Part shown: in pieces, positions 29,507 through 39,540 of the stretch
Position numbering within the stretch: the stretch's first letter is position 1
How the letters are laid out: each line of letters starts with the position of its first letter
Assembly (NCBI GenBank): GCA_028712695.1
Contig: JAQTQZ010000008.1
Coordinates: 1-64,000 of the forward strand
DNA from: Methylovulum sp.
GTDB lineage: Bacteria > Pseudomonadota > Gammaproteobacteria > Methylococcales > Methylomonadaceae
DNA length: 64,000 bases
Reading direction: 5' to 3'
Position numbers and translations under genes: made by a program
Notes under the pieces: generated by a model
Seen by the model: only the letters and a program-made list of their open reading frames with translations
Database searches by the model: none
What the model was told of the DNA's origin: nothing

Positions 29507-30769
29507 TTAAAACCCTTTCGGCAATCCACCTAAATAGCCCCTTAAAAAAGCCTCTGATAACCTTAAGCTTTCATATTCACCCTTGCTATTTTTTATTGGC
29601 GAACGTGGTTTGTCTTTCAATTCAATACGTTTACAACGGGTGTGGCCTTGTTTGTTGCGCGACAACACTAGCAAGCGTTGTTCGTCGTCGCCCAAATCAA
29701 TGCCGTCCAAAATTGCCGGGTTGTGGGTGGTGACAAACACTTGCTTGTCGTATTTTTTCGCCAGACGCACCAATTCTTTAATCAGTTTGGTACACAGCTT
29801 GGGATTGAGCGCGACATCAATATTATCAATGGCGAAGATTTTCGGCGTATCGTCCGACACCATCAAGGCGATATAAAACAGCACGAATAAAAAGCCTTCA
29901 TTGGCACTACGTTGGTCGAAGGTGGTGCTTAAAAAACGGTCGGTGATGGTGACTTTGTCTTCGTAGCGCGATAAATCTTTAGGAATATGCAGGCTGTCGA
30001 ACCAATCGAACAATTCCAAGCAAGTGATAATTTCTTCCAGTTGTTCGGGCGATTCGCTTTGGATGACTTTTAGCAGTTTCAGCAAGCCTTCGCCGTTGAT
30101 GCCTAGTGGTTCGATCTGGCCTTCTTTGCTGAAGTTTCTTAGGGCGGTGTTTTCGGGGGAGTAGATTAGGAAGTTTTTTAGTTCAACTTCTTTATTTGCA
30201 ATTTTTTCAAAGTGTTGTAAATAATTTTTAGAATCTTCTTTGTTACATTTATAAATTTTAAGTATTAAATGCAATAGCCTTTTTTTCAAAGACTCAATTT
30301 GAGATTCGTTTTCCTGAATTTGTATTTCAATGTCTTCAATTATGTTCCCATGTTTATCCGTGCATTCGGCATTAAGTTTTTCACGGAGACTTATTGCTGC
30401 ACTCAGCATCTTCTGTGCAGGAAGCGGAACACTTCTATTCCATGTTGCATAAGCATGATTAGCATGATTTAGCGTATATTTTTCATCTATCTCTAAATTT
30501 TCAAAACTCACACCAATTTGTATAGGCTTTTGAGTGCTTTCATAGCTAAACGCAGATCGCATCACTAGTGGCTCAGTAACCCGAATCCCTCTTGACACCA
30601 AAAACTCATTATCCAATTTATCCGCTGCCGCTGCCGCCGCCAACGCAATCGCTTCCAAAACATTACTTTTCCCGCAACCGTTTTCACCAATCAAGACGTT
30701 AAACCGCCGGACTTCCAACGTCAGGTCAGACAGGGATTTATAATTGTTAATATGCAGTTGACGGATCAT
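29507..30769 (-). CDS. AAA_15/AAA_21-type ATPase (RloA/OLD-like)
   Basis: A 420-aa ATPase. Walker A GENGCGKS is at residues 28-35 in an N-terminus typical of the group (QLHINNYKSLSDLTLEV). A coiled middle region follows. Walker B reads KIFAIDNIDVALNPKL, with Asp-Asn instead of the usual Asp-Glu, a variant seen in RloA-like ATPases. The H-loop is FVTTHNPAIL. It is followed after 5 bp by a TOPRIM-like gene. The central part (about 30150-30500) is AT-rich. Predicted sensor or regulator of an anti-phage pair placed beyond tRNA-Ser. Confidence 0.75.
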   Translation of the reverse strand: MIRQLHINNYKSLSDLTLEVRRFNVLIGENGCGKSNVLEAIALAAAAAADKLDNEFLVSRGIRVTEPLVMRSAFSYESTQKPIQIGVSFENLEIDEKYTLNHANHAYATWNRSVPLPAQKMLSAAISLREKLNAECTDKHGNIIEDIEIQIQENESQIESLKKRLLHLILKIYKCNKEDSKNYLQHFEKIANKEVELKNFLIYSPENTALRNFSKEGQIEPLGINGEGLLKLLKVIQSESPEQLEEIITCLELFDWFDSLHIPKDLSRYEDKVTITDRFLSTTFDQRSANEGFLFVLFYIALMVSDDTPKIFAIDNIDVALNPKLCTKLIKELVRLAKKYDKQVFVTTHNPAILDGIDLGDDEQRLLVLSRNKQGHTRCKRIELKDKPRSPIKNSKGEYESLRLSEAFLRGYLGGLPKGF

Positions 30770-31259
30770 GCGCGGTAAATTTTCCGGTTGAAAATGATGG
30801 GTTTAATCATAACATGCTTGAACTGCGTTTACGTAAGCGCCCAATTTTACAGTCCCATAGCCGATTCCTTTTGATGCAGAGCGTTTAAAAATTGGATAGA
30901 ACTTTGCCTAAGCACAGGGCATGGGATATAAACTCATGGCGTTATTTATAAGACTTGTGTTTATACCGTAAACGGTCAAGTTTTCGGTTTTTTATGTAGG
31001 GTACGCATCGCGTACCTTTTATAAAATTAATATAAAAATCAATGCAAAAGGTACGCAGTGCGTACCCTACGAAAGAATATAAAAGCCGTAAACATGACCG
31101 TTCAGAGTATATATCCCGCACCATTAAGGCATAGGCGGCTTTAACCGATTTGTTTAAGACACGAGGCAGATCGTACTCATAAAAAATAAATTAAAACCTT
31201 ATTCAAACCTTTCAGAAATTGTCATATTGGTAGGGGATTCATCGTTCTCCGAGCCGGAT
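30770..31259. other. Gap holding a MITE-like inverted repeat
   Basis: No gene is convincing here; the short reading frame across it is translation through the palindrome described separately at 30970-31110. Confidence 0.6.
30970..31110. mobile_element. MITE-like long inverted repeat
   Basis: The inner arms at 30996-31020 (starting GTAGGGTACGCATCGCGTAC) and 31046-31070 pair over 25 bases with two mismatches. The similarity extends outward: ACGGTCAAGTTTTCGG on the left matches the complement of CCGTAAACATGACCGT on the right. The whole ~140-bp element has no coding capacity and is AT-rich between the arms. Confidence 0.6.
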
Positions 31260-31529
31260 TTAGGTTGGTGGCACATAGCCTTCCGGCATTTCATCACGCC
31301 CTTCAAACAAAAACTTTTGCCGCTCTTCCGCCAAAAAAGCGCGGGCTTTGGGGTCAAAACTGGCGAGGCGGTTTTCGTTAATCAGCATGGTTTGTCTGCT
31401 TAACCACTCTTGCCAGACTTGTTTGGAGATATTGTCAAAGATGTATTGGCCTTTTTCGCCAGGAAAGGGTGGCGTGTCCAAACCTTCTGCTGCTTTACCC
31501 AATTTTACGCACTGCACTGTTCTTGTCAT
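31260..31529 (-). CDS. yggX: Fe(2+)-trafficking / oxidative damage protein YggX
   Basis: An 89-aa protein. The ATG at 31529 is chosen because AGAGG lies six bases before it and because [18 protein letters not shown] matches the family start. Other family marks: [47 protein letters not shown]. YggX protects Fe-S clusters from oxidation. It overlaps the 3' end of mutY by 35 bp; the mutY-yggX pair is a usual gammaproteobacterial operon. Confidence 0.95.
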   Translation of the reverse strand: MTRTVQCVKLGKAAEGLDTPPFPGEKGQYIFDNISKQVWQEWLSRQTMLINENRLASFDPKARAFLAEERQKFLFEGRDEMPEGYVPPT

Positions 31530-32610
31530 GGTCATCCTCTTGTGTGATTTGTTGCAATAATTTTTTGACCGGTGCGGGTAGCCCCAGGCCATTGAGTTGC
31601 CCTGCGTTATACCAGACCCGCCCAGCACCTTCCATCACAAAATTTGTAGGGTTTTCAGTGTTGATAAGCAACGGCGTGTAATCCAGATGATAGTGCGAGA
31701 ACGTGTGCCGCCTGCTAGCCCATAGTTGTTGGTTAACGATGGGTAAGTGCTGTTTTAAGCACCAGTCATGTGCCGCGTTAAGGTTAGCAAATTCTGGCAA
31801 GCTCCATAAACCACCCCAAATGCCCGTGGGAGGGCGTTTTTCCAATAACAATTGCCCGTTATGGTTGCTCAACACCAATAAAAGCCGTTCTTTAACGGGC
31901 AGGGTTTTACGCGGTTTTGGGGTAGGCAATACGGCGATGGTATCGGTCAGCCTAGCCAGACAACCGTCATGCAACGGGCACACACCGCAAGCGGGTTTGC
32001 TGCGCGTGCATAGCGTTGCGCCCAAATCCATCATGGCTTGGGTGTAATCGGCAACACGTGCTTGCGGGGTCAATTCGGCGGCGATAGCCCAGAGCTGCTT
32101 GCTGACCGGGCTGTGCCCGGCCCAGCCATGAACGGCCTTAAACCGGCTTAGCACCCGTCTGACATTGCCGTCCAAAATCGGCTGGCTTGTGTTAAAGGCG
32201 ATGCTTAAGATAGCGCCCGCCGTGGACAAGCCGATACCGGGCAGCGCCACCAGTGCCTCTAGCGTGTCGGGAAAATAGCCTAGCCCAACAATCTGTTGGG
32301 CCGCTTTATGCAGGTTACGGGCGCGGGCGTAATAACCCAATCCCGCCCAATGTTGCAAAACGCTGTCAACCGGTGCGCCGGCTAAGGTTTCAATGTCAGG
32401 AAATCGTGCGATAAACGCATTAAAGTAAGGGATGACGGTGCTGACTTGGGTTTGCTGGAGCATGGTTTCAGACAGCCAGACCCGATAAGGGGTGATAGGG
32501 TGTTGCCAAGGCAAATCTTTACGGCCATGTTGGTCAAACCAAGTGAGGATTTTGTCTTGGAAAACACTAGGGGATAGGTTTAAAGCAGTCATGGTAAAAA
32601 GTGGCATCAT
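31495..32610 (-). CDS. mutY: A/G-specific adenine glycosylase MutY
   Basis: A 371-aa DNA repair glycosylase that removes adenine mispaired with 8-oxoguanine. The N-terminal [24 protein letters not shown], the helix-hairpin-helix [13 protein letters not shown] with the catalytic Asp in [10 protein letters not shown], and the Fe-S cysteines (C...C..C.....[19 protein letters not shown]) are all present. The C-terminal NUDIX-like domain ([19 protein letters not shown]) is typical. The start overlaps the cinA stop as ATGA. Confidence 0.95.
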   Translation of the reverse strand: MMPLFTMTALNLSPSVFQDKILTWFDQHGRKDLPWQHPITPYRVWLSETMLQQTQVSTVIPYFNAFIARFPDIETLAGAPVDSVLQHWAGLGYYARARNLHKAAQQIVGLGYFPDTLEALVALPGIGLSTAGAILSIAFNTSQPILDGNVRRVLSRFKAVHGWAGHSPVSKQLWAIAAELTPQARVADYTQAMMDLGATLCTRSKPACGVCPLHDGCLARLTDTIAVLPTPKPRKTLPVKERLLLVLSNHNGQLLLEKRPPTGIWGGLWSLPEFANLNAAHDWCLKQHLPIVNQQLWASRRHTFSHYHLDYTPLLINTENPTNFVMEGAGRVWYNAGQLNGLGLPAPVKKLLQQITQEDDHDKNSAVRKIG

Positions 32611-33830
32611 GCCTTTTGTTGTAGATGGCGGCGCAATAAATCCAGCGCCAATAACGCCGCTTGGTTTTGTTTGCGCTTGCCGGAACCCGCCACCGTGTGC
32701 GTGGCGGTCTTAAAGCCGTTTTCGGCCAGCAGCACGTTATATAAAACAATCGCCTGGTTCCTGTCATTAAACTGGTTTTTATCACCGGCATAAAGCTGCA
32801 CCAGCACATAATCCGCATCACTGCCTTGCTGCAAGGCGGTTGCTATGATTTGCGCTTGCGCCATTAAATCATCACCCGCAACGGTTATATTCAGCTTGCT
32901 TCTTAGGCGGCCCACTGATTGCTCATAACGGGTTTCCAACAGCCAGTCCGCACCTAAGCACAATCCTGCCAGCAAACCTTGGCTGACGGTTTCGACAACT
33001 GCCAGTGTTTTACCGTGTTGCGTCATCAGCGCATCGACAACCGCCACTAAGTCACCAGATTGATTGCCCGCGCCATCGATGGCGAACACATGATCGCCTA
33101 GCGGCTCGGCAATCTGGGCAACCAACGATTGCCGGTCTGTTATGGAATAGTTGTTTGGAAACAGCAGCTTGGTTTGCACCTCATTAAGGCTGGCACGAAA
33201 ACCGAGTTGCACCGTGGCGGGAATCGCCACGGCGCTGATGCGCTGTTGAATATCCGACTCGCCCAGCCCGATGGTTTTTAGGGTGATTAACGTGGAAGGT
33301 TTTAAGCTAAACCGGCGGGGCAAGGTGGGCAGGATTTTTTCCAGAAACATCGGGCGCATTTCCGACGGCACACCCGGTAAAAAAGCAAACCAGCAACGCT
33401 GATGCTGCACCGCAAAACCCGGCGCAGTGCCCCAGTCATTATCCAACCGTAACGCGCCTTCGGGCAACATCGCCTGCTTGCGGTTGGCTTCGGGCATCGG
33501 CTTATTGCGGTTGGCAAAAAACTGCTGCATCCGGGCAAAGGCAAACGCATCAAACACCAGCGGCAAGCCGAATGCGTGGGCAACCGCTTCGGTGGTCAAG
33601 TCATCCGTCGTAGGGCCTAAGCCGCCGGTGCAAATGCAACAATCGGCACGGGTTGAAATCTCTTGGAGCAAGGCGACCAAGTCATCCAGCTTGTCGCCTA
33701 CGGCAGTATGCCGGGTTACGCTAAAGCCGAGTTGCACCGCCTGTTGCGACAGCCATGCGGCATTGGTGTCAATGACATGTCCGGTGACAATTTCTTCGCC
33801 TTGCGAGAAAGTTTCCAGCGTTGGGTTCAT
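32607..33830 (-). CDS. CinA-like competence/damage-inducible protein
   Basis: About 407 aa from an ATG at 33830 (MNPTLETFSQGEEIVTGHVIDTN); the frame stays open upstream through a MITE-like repeat but has no family match there. The first part is a MoCF-like domain (ICTGGLGPTTDDLTTEAVA, FLPGVPSEMRPMF). The C-terminal part corresponds to the PncC-type nicotinamide-nucleotide amidase region but looks diverged. Family role: NMN deamidation and hydrolysis of ADP-ribose. Coupled to mutY by ATGA. Confidence 0.85.
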   Translation of the reverse strand: MNPTLETFSQGEEIVTGHVIDTNAAWLSQQAVQLGFSVTRHTAVGDKLDDLVALLQEISTRADCCICTGGLGPTTDDLTTEAVAHAFGLPLVFDAFAFARMQQFFANRNKPMPEANRKQAMLPEGALRLDNDWGTAPGFAVQHQRCWFAFLPGVPSEMRPMFLEKILPTLPRRFSLKPSTLITLKTIGLGESDIQQRISAVAIPATVQLGFRASLNEVQTKLLFPNNYSITDRQSLVAQIAEPLGDHVFAIDGAGNQSGDLVAVVDALMTQHGKTLAVVETVSQGLLAGLCLGADWLLETRYEQSVGRLRSKLNITVAGDDLMAQAQIIATALQQGSDADYVLVQLYAGDKNQFNDRNQAIVLYNVLLAENGFKTATHTVAGSGKRKQNQAALLALDLLRRHLQQKA

Positions 33831-33897
33831 GGTTAGTGGCTCACTTGAAAGTTTCGGGTTATCAAATACTGTACGGCATGTGGAGGGGTTGCCTAAT

Positions 33898-33988
33898 ATT
33901 AATCGTCTCATAAGTTTTCGCGTAGCCAAACCCTCCAGGTTTCCAAAACCTGGAGGGTTTTAGTGCAACAATTTTTAGAACCATTAAT
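33898..33988. mobile_element. 91-bp MITE-like element, copy A
   Basis: The outer ends begin ATTAATCGTC and end with a diverged inverse CATTAAT. A central hairpin reads CCCTCCAGGTTT-cc-AAAACCTGGAGGG. The whole unit is the same length and about 88 percent alike by eye to copy B at 40436-40526. TA flanks suggest IS630/Tc1-type mobilisation. It lies 68 bp before the cinA start. Confidence 0.7.
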
Positions 33989-34021
33989 AATAGGCGTTTT
34001 TTAGCATTTTGCCTTGCCCCA

Positions 34022-34573
34022 ATGGAAATAGACCAGCACTGGTTAGCCGACGTTAGCCGGATAGTATCACCCAATTATGACGCCCGCCCTGAACCTGCCG
34101 ACATCAGCTTGCTGGTGATCCATTGCATCAGCCTACCGCCTGGCGAATTTGGCAACGGTTACATCGACCGGCTATTTTGCAACCAGCTCAATCCAGACGA
34201 GCACGCCTATTTTAAAGCAATCCATCAACTTAAAGTGTCTGCACATGTAGTAATTAAACGCACTGGGGAGATTGTGCAGTATGTGCCGTTTGACAAACGC
34301 GCCTGGCATGCTGGGCAATCCTGCTATCAGGGACGCGAACGGTGCAATGATTTTTCTGTTGGCATTGAGTTGGAAGGCACCGAAGTTGTTGCCTATACCG
34401 ATGCGCAGTATGCACAGTTGGCCGCCGTGATTAAGGCTTTGCTGAAAACCTACCCTGACTTATCGACAGAGCGCATCACCGGACACTGCGACATTGCGCC
34501 AGGGCGGAAAACTGACCCAGGAGAGTCGTTTGATTGGCAAAGGCTGGCGAGGATGTTAAGGGCGGATGTATGA
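34022..34573 (+). CDS. ampD: 1,6-anhydro-N-acetylmuramyl-L-alanine amidase AmpD
   Basis: A 183-aa cytoplasmic zinc amidase of peptidoglycan recycling. Zinc ligands are the His of LLVIHCISLPPGEFG, the His of ITGHCDIAPGRKTDPG and the Asp just after it. KVSAHVVIKRTGEIVQYVPF and RAWHAGQSCYQGRERCND are family segments. Length matches AmpD (about 185). It cleaves the stem peptide from anhydro-muropeptides. Confidence 0.94.
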   Translation: MEIDQHWLADVSRIVSPNYDARPEPADISLLVIHCISLPPGEFGNGYIDRLFCNQLNPDEHAYFKAIHQLKVSAHVVIKRTGEIVQYVPFDKRAWHAGQSCYQGRERCNDFSVGIELEGTEVVAYTDAQYAQLAAVIKALLKTYPDLSTERITGHCDIAPGRKTDPGESFDWQRLARMLRADV

Positions 34574-34690
34574 TTTTTATACCAAATATCAATAAAACCT
34601 TATCGTCCGGTTGTAAGCCCTGTTTAAATTGACCACTGTCTGGCAAAGTGTAGTACCTTGCCTTTTTAACCAAAAATTAACTTAATTGTC

Positions 34691-37549
34691 ATGACTGGAA
34701 CGTTTTTCTTTAAACCGCAACGGCTCGCGTTGGCTATGGCTGCGATATTTAATTGTGCCACCGTGGCTGAAGCCGCTTCATCTGTCGTCATCAGCCAAAT
34801 TTATGGCGGTGGCGGCAATGCTGGCGCAATTTTAAAAAATGATTTTATTGAGTTGTTCAACCGTGGTGCCACGGCTGTCAAGTTGGATGGCCTGTCGGTG
34901 CAATATGCCCCAAGTACGGGGACTTCTTGGCAAATGACCCCGCTGCCCAGCGTGACTTTGTTGCCCGGACACTATTATTTGGTGCAAGAAGCCGCCCAAG
35001 GTGGCGGTACAGCCAACCTCCCGCCGCCTGACGTGACCGATACCATTACAGTCAGCGCAACCAGCGGTAAAGTGGCCTTGGTCAGCAATCAGATAGCGCT
35101 TTCAGGTACTTGTCCATCAAACAATGTATTGGATCGCGTTGGTTATGGCAGCGGCGCCAATTGCGCTGAGACCCGTCCGACGGCAAACCTAAGCAACCTC
35201 ACCGCTGCCCAGCGTGCCAACGGTGGCTGCACCGACACCGACGACAATAGCAGCGATTTTACCGTTGCCAACGCCAACCCACGCAATACGGCCAGCGCGG
35301 GGAATGTCTGTGGTGGTGCCGTAAAACCCACCGTCAACCTTTCCGTCAGCAGCAACGAAGGCAACGAATTAGGCGCTACTGTCATCACCTTAACGGCAAC
35401 CGCATCCGTACCGGTGCATAGCAACCAAACCATCAACCTGGCAGTGACCGGCACTGGCATCACTAATGCCGATTACACCTTAAGCAATGCCCGCATTACC
35501 ATTCCTGACAGCAACACCAAGGGTTCTGTGAGATTTACCGTTAAGGATGATGCCATTAAAGAAGGGCTAGAAACCGCAACCCTCAGCATCAACCAGACTT
35601 CGGCCGGGATTGCTTTGGGTTTGGTCACCAACCAAAGCATCACGATTGCCGATAATGACGCTTGTGGCAATACGGCAACCAAGATTTCCGTCGTCCAAGG
35701 CCAAGGCGATGGCGCCAATCACCCGCTGAATAAGGTGCCGGGCACCACCATTGAAGGTATCGTGGTCGGTGCTTATCAAGGCACCCTCGCCAATTCGTTG
35801 CGGGGTTTTTTTGTCCAAGAAGAAAACGCCGATGCCGACGCGGATCCTGCGACTTCTGAGGGCATTTTCATTTTTTCCGACACCAACGGAAAACCAAATG
35901 TCACAGTGGGCGATAAAGTGCGCGTCACCGGCACCCGTTCGGAATATTACGGCATGACCCAACTGGATACGCTCACCGACGTGCAACTGTGCGCCACTAA
36001 GCAAGCCGCCCCCACGCCTGCCACGTTGACTTTGCCCATACCGAATGTGCCCAATGGCAACTTGGACGCCGCAATCAATGCCATCAACCGTTATTACGAG
36101 GCCTTTGAAGGGATGTTGGTGACTTTCCCAGCGACATTGACGGTTTCTGACTATTACCAATTGGAGCGGTACGGGCAATTAGTGTTGGGCCAAGGCGGGC
36201 GTATCCCGACATTCACTCATGCCAATAACCCCAGTGTGTTGGGTTACAGCAACCAGCAAATCAAATTAGCCAGGCGGCAGGTTATTCTGGATGACAAAGA
36301 CAACAGCCAAAATTCCGCGCTGGTCAATAAGCAAGCCTTGCCTTATCCAACCGGTGGTTTAAGCACCAGCAACCGTTTCCGTGGCGGCGACTCCATCAAA
36401 AACCTGACGGGTGTGCTCCATTGGTCATTTGCAGGCCAAGCGGGTACGGATGCTTGGCGTATCCGCCCCGTTAAGGCACGGTACGATTACACGTTTAAAC
36501 CGGCGAACCCGCGTAAAAATACCCCGCCCAGCGTGGGCGGCACGCTTAAAGTGGCCAGCTTTAACGTGTCGAACTATTTCACCACCATTGACAAAACTGC
36601 CAGCAATTTCTCCGGCAACTGCGGGCCAGCCAGTAACCCAGGCCAAGATTGCCGTGGTGCCGATTCGGTGGCTGAGCTGAAACGCCAAACAGCCAAAGTG
36701 GCAGCGGCAGTGTGCAAAATAGGCGCGGACATTGTTGGTTTGATGGAAATTGAGAACAACGCCACCGATTCCTTATCGGCGCTCGCCAGCGCCGCCAATG
36801 CTGTCAGGGGTTGTGGGCCTTATGCGTACATCAACACCGACACGATTGGCGGCGATGCCATTAAAGTGGGGTTGCTCTATAAAACGGCTACCATCAGTCC
36901 AATTGGTGGTTATGCGCTGTTGGACGCCACGGTTGATAGCCGCTTCATCGACACCAAAAACCGCCCAAGTTTGGCGCAAACTTTCAGCCAAACTGCTACC
37001 GGAGAAGCATTGACCATTGCCGTCAACCATTTTAAATCCAAAGGTTCCGGCTGTGACAACGTGGGTGATCCAGACACCAACGACGGTCAAGGCAACTGTA
37101 ATTTAACGCGCAAGAACGCGGCAATGGCCTTAGTCGATTGGTTGGCTGGCGATCCCACCGGCAGCAGCGACAGCGATTTTTTGATTATCGGCGACCTGAA
37201 CAGCCACGCCAAAGAAGACCCGGTTAAAGTTATCGAAGCGGGCGGTTACACCAATTTGGTGAAAACCTTCGGCGGCAAATCGGCTTATTCTTATGTGTTT
37301 GATGGCCAAACCGGCTACTTGGATCACGCCTTCGCCAGCCCGTCATTGAGGCCGCAAGTCACCGGCACGGCGGATTGGCATATCAATGCCGACGAACCGC
37401 CGTCTTTTGACTACAACGACACCATCAAGGATGTGGGCGAAGCCAACTATGAAGCAAAGCCCGCCGCCCTGCCACTGTATGCCGCCAACCCGTTCCGCAC
37501 CTCAGACCACGACCCGGTCATCATCGGCCTGGAGCTGGGGCAAAACTGA
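34691..37549 (+). CDS. Secreted multidomain nuclease (lamin-tail + Calx-beta + EEP nuclease)
   Basis: A 952-aa exported protein with signal peptide (cleaved after AEAASS). Residues about 30-150 are a lamin-tail domain (VVISQIYGGGGNAG, DFIELFNRGA), 210-320 a Calx-beta-like domain (VITLTATASVPVHSNQTINL), 325-460 an OB-like region, and 619-950 an endonuclease/exonuclease/phosphatase domain (KVASFNVSNYF, LMEIENNATDS, NHFKSKGSGCD, IGDLNSHAKEDPV, SDHDPVIIGL). This matches ExeM/NucH-type extracellular nucleases that degrade environmental or biofilm DNA. Its products could feed the 5'-nucleotidase at 15182. Confidence 0.9.
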   Translation: MTGTFFFKPQRLALAMAAIFNCATVAEAASSVVISQIYGGGGNAGAILKNDFIELFNRGATAVKLDGLSVQYAPSTGTSWQMTPLPSVTLLPGHYYLVQEAAQGGGTANLPPPDVTDTITVSATSGKVALVSNQIALSGTCPSNNVLDRVGYGSGANCAETRPTANLSNLTAAQRANGGCTDTDDNSSDFTVANANPRNTASAGNVCGGAVKPTVNLSVSSNEGNELGATVITLTATASVPVHSNQTINLAVTGTGITNADYTLSNARITIPDSNTKGSVRFTVKDDAIKEGLETATLSINQTSAGIALGLVTNQSITIADNDACGNTATKISVVQGQGDGANHPLNKVPGTTIEGIVVGAYQGTLANSLRGFFVQEENADADADPATSEGIFIFSDTNGKPNVTVGDKVRVTGTRSEYYGMTQLDTLTDVQLCATKQAAPTPATLTLPIPNVPNGNLDAAINAINRYYEAFEGMLVTFPATLTVSDYYQLERYGQLVLGQGGRIPTFTHANNPSVLGYSNQQIKLARRQVILDDKDNSQNSALVNKQALPYPTGGLSTSNRFRGGDSIKNLTGVLHWSFAGQAGTDAWRIRPVKARYDYTFKPANPRKNTPPSVGGTLKVASFNVSNYFTTIDKTASNFSGNCGPASNPGQDCRGADSVAELKRQTAKVAAAVCKIGADIVGLMEIENNATDSLSALASAANAVRGCGPYAYINTDTIGGDAIKVGLLYKTATISPIGGYALLDATVDSRFIDTKNRPSLAQTFSQTATGEALTIAVNHFKSKGSGCDNVGDPDTNDGQGNCNLTRKNAAMALVDWLAGDPTGSSDSDFLIIGDLNSHAKEDPVKVIEAGGYTNLVKTFGGKSAYSYVFDGQTGYLDHAFASPSLRPQVTGTADWHINADEPPSFDYNDTIKDVGEANYEAKPAALPLYAANPFRTSDHDPVIIGLELGQN

Positions 37550-37569
37550 TACCGCCCACCGTATAAAGG

Positions 37570-37602
37570 CTTACCCACAAAGCCTTTGTTGTCTTGTACA
37601 AT
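37570..37602 (+). promoter_or_regulatory. Short hairpin and -10-like box upstream of purM
   Basis: AAAGGCTT and AAGCCTTT form an 8-bp stem just past the nuclease stop, and TACAAT (37597-37602) 27 bp before the purM start could be a -10 box. No -35 at proper spacing. Confidence 0.3.
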
Positions 37603-37628
37603 AAGCGCTATTTAACATTTATGAGAGC

Positions 37629-38678
37629 ATGACATTGAGCACAAAAAACCAAGAAGGCTTGAACTATAAAAGTGCCGGCGTTGATATTGCGGCGGGTAAT
37701 GAACTTGTTGAACGCATCAAGCCGATTGCCGCCAAAACGCGGACGGCAGGCGTCATGGCTGGGCTGGGCGGTTTTGGATCGATGTTTGAATTGCCGCTGG
37801 ACCGCTATCAAAATCCGGTGCTGGTTTCAGGCACGGATGGCGTAGGTACCAAGCTGAAACTAGCCATCGACACCGGTGTCCATAACACCGTCGGTATTGA
37901 TCTGGTCGCCATGTGCGTCAACGATATTATTGTGCAAGGGGCTGAGCCGTTGTTTTTTCTGGACTATTTTGCGACCGGCAAGTTGAATATCGACACCGCC
38001 GCCGCCGTTATCGAAGGCATAGGCAAAGGCTGCGAACTGGCCGGTGCTGCACTGGTTGGCGGCGAAACGGCAGAAATGCCGGGCATGTACGCCGATGGCG
38101 AATATGATTTGGCGGGATTTTGTGTCGGCATCGTCGAAAAAAGCAAGGTGCTGGACGGCGCTAAGGTGGCAGTCGGTGACAAGCTTATCGGTATCGCCTC
38201 ATCAGGCCCGCATTCCAACGGTTATTCGTTGATCCGCAAAATAATCGCCCACAGCAACGCCCATCTGAGCGATATGTTCAATAGCAAAACACTAGGCGAA
38301 ACCTTGCTTGCGCCTACCCGCATTTATGTCAAACCGTTGCTGGCGTTGCTGGAGAAAGTGCCGGTGCACGCCTTGGCGCATATCACCGGCGGTGGCCTGA
38401 CCGAAAATTTGCCGCGTGTTTTGCCAGAAGGGGTTGACGCGGCGATTGACCTTTCGTCGTGGGAATTCCCCGCCATTTTTAACTGGCTGCAAGAACAAGG
38501 CAATGTCGCGCTGATGGATATGCTGACGACATTCAACTGCGGCATCGGCATGATTGTTTGTGTTGCACCTGAAGACGAGCTGGCAACACTGGCGATTTTG
38601 ACCGAACTTGGGGAGACGGTTTTTGCTATCGGCGAGCTAGTGCCGGGTGAGGGCAAGCCGGAAGTCGGGTATCTTTGA
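37629..38678 (+). CDS. purM: Phosphoribosylformylglycinamidine cyclo-ligase
   Basis: A 349-aa purine biosynthesis enzyme that makes AIR from FGAM with ATP. Family segments: [86 protein letters not shown] and [13 protein letters not shown]. Complete. No purN follows; the next gene is on the other strand. Confidence 0.97.
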   Translation: MTLSTKNQEGLNYKSAGVDIAAGNELVERIKPIAAKTRTAGVMAGLGGFGSMFELPLDRYQNPVLVSGTDGVGTKLKLAIDTGVHNTVGIDLVAMCVNDIIVQGAEPLFFLDYFATGKLNIDTAAAVIEGIGKGCELAGAALVGGETAEMPGMYADGEYDLAGFCVGIVEKSKVLDGAKVAVGDKLIGIASSGPHSNGYSLIRKIIAHSNAHLSDMFNSKTLGETLLAPTRIYVKPLLALLEKVPVHALAHITGGGLTENLPRVLPEGVDAAIDLSSWEFPAIFNWLQEQGNVALMDMLTTFNCGIGMIVCVAPEDELATLAILTELGETVFAIGELVPGEGKPEVGYL

Positions 38679-38703
38679 TTGCTTATTGGGCTAGCCTGAT
38701 GCA

Positions 38704-38732
38704 GGCGTAGGGCGGGCAATGCGCCCTACGCC
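38704..38732. repeat. Hairpin repeat downstream of purM
   Basis: GGCGTAGGGCG pairs with CGCCCTACGCC around GGCAATG. The rest of the gap to 38953 has a GTAGGGTGGGCA-like half at about 38910-38932 and no gene. Confidence 0.5.
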
Positions 38733-38953
38733 ACTGACCAACGGCAAGGCGGCTGGCAGCCATATCGTCACGCATGGTTTTGGCAATGTGTTTTGTCGTG
38801 GAAAACCTTTCTTGTTCAACCACTCCCCTAAACATCAACGGCCTCTTTTTGAACGCATTTTTGCCCACCACATGATGGCTTAATACGTTTGCTTTCGTAA
38901 AAGGTGAGCAAAAATACCTGCCCACCCTACAACTGAAATGGTTTGGCGCAGCT

Positions 38954-39511
38954 TTAATCCAACCGCCACCACTTTTTCTTTTGGTAAGTGCCTATCAATT
39001 CCGCTGTCGCCAAAATATGCCCCTGCATGAGTTGCTCAAGCTTGGCTTTATTGGGCGTTCCTGTATCAGCGGGCAATTCAATATCCAGCGCATACAGCTT
39101 ATGGAAATAACGGTGGCGGCCAATCGGTGGGCAAGGGCCGCCATAGCCGGTTTTTTGCCAATCGTTCAAGCCTTGGCCTGTGCCCTCTGGCAACGCCTTA
39201 ACCGCTTCAGGCAAACCAACGCTATTGGCCGGCAAATTATATAAGACCCAATGCACCCACGTCCGTTTGGGTGCGGCAGGGTCGGGGGCGTCCGGATCAT
39301 CAACAATAAGCACCAAACTTTTACTGCCAGCCGGTATTTGCGCCCAAGTCAGCGGCGGCGACCTGTCCGCCCCGTCGCAGGTGTATTGGCCAGGGATTTC
39401 GGCGTTATTTTGGAAAGCAGATGAGTGTATTTGCATAGTGGCTTCCTGTGTTTCTGCTAAGACGACAGATGAAAATACGAAGAGGGACAACAATACAAGC
39501 GGTCTTTTCAT
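38954..39511 (-). CDS. YbhB/YbcL-type PEBP-family protein, exported
   Basis: A 185-aa protein with a signal peptide (LLSLFVFSSVVLAETQ). PEBP features: GQYTCDGADRSPPLTW, LVLIVDDPDAPDP, WVHWVLYNLP, GYGGPCPPIGRHRYFHKLYAL. Similar to E. coli YbhB/YbcL and eukaryotic Raf kinase inhibitor proteins; the bacterial ligand is unknown. Expected in the periplasm. Confidence 0.92.
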   Translation of the reverse strand: MKRPLVLLSLFVFSSVVLAETQEATMQIHSSAFQNNAEIPGQYTCDGADRSPPLTWAQIPAGSKSLVLIVDDPDAPDPAAPKRTWVHWVLYNLPANSVGLPEAVKALPEGTGQGLNDWQKTGYGGPCPPIGRHRYFHKLYALDIELPADTGTPNKAKLEQLMQGHILATAELIGTYQKKKWWRLD

Positions 39512-39540
39512 GGCAAAAACTCCTGTGGTTTAGGATTAAA

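Noticed and set aside
30942..31124. 60-aa minus-strand open frame
   Set aside because: It is translation through the long inverted repeat; no ribosome site or protein-like composition.
38683..38925. 80-aa minus-strand frame after purM
   Set aside because: Crosses a hairpin repeat and has no family-like features.
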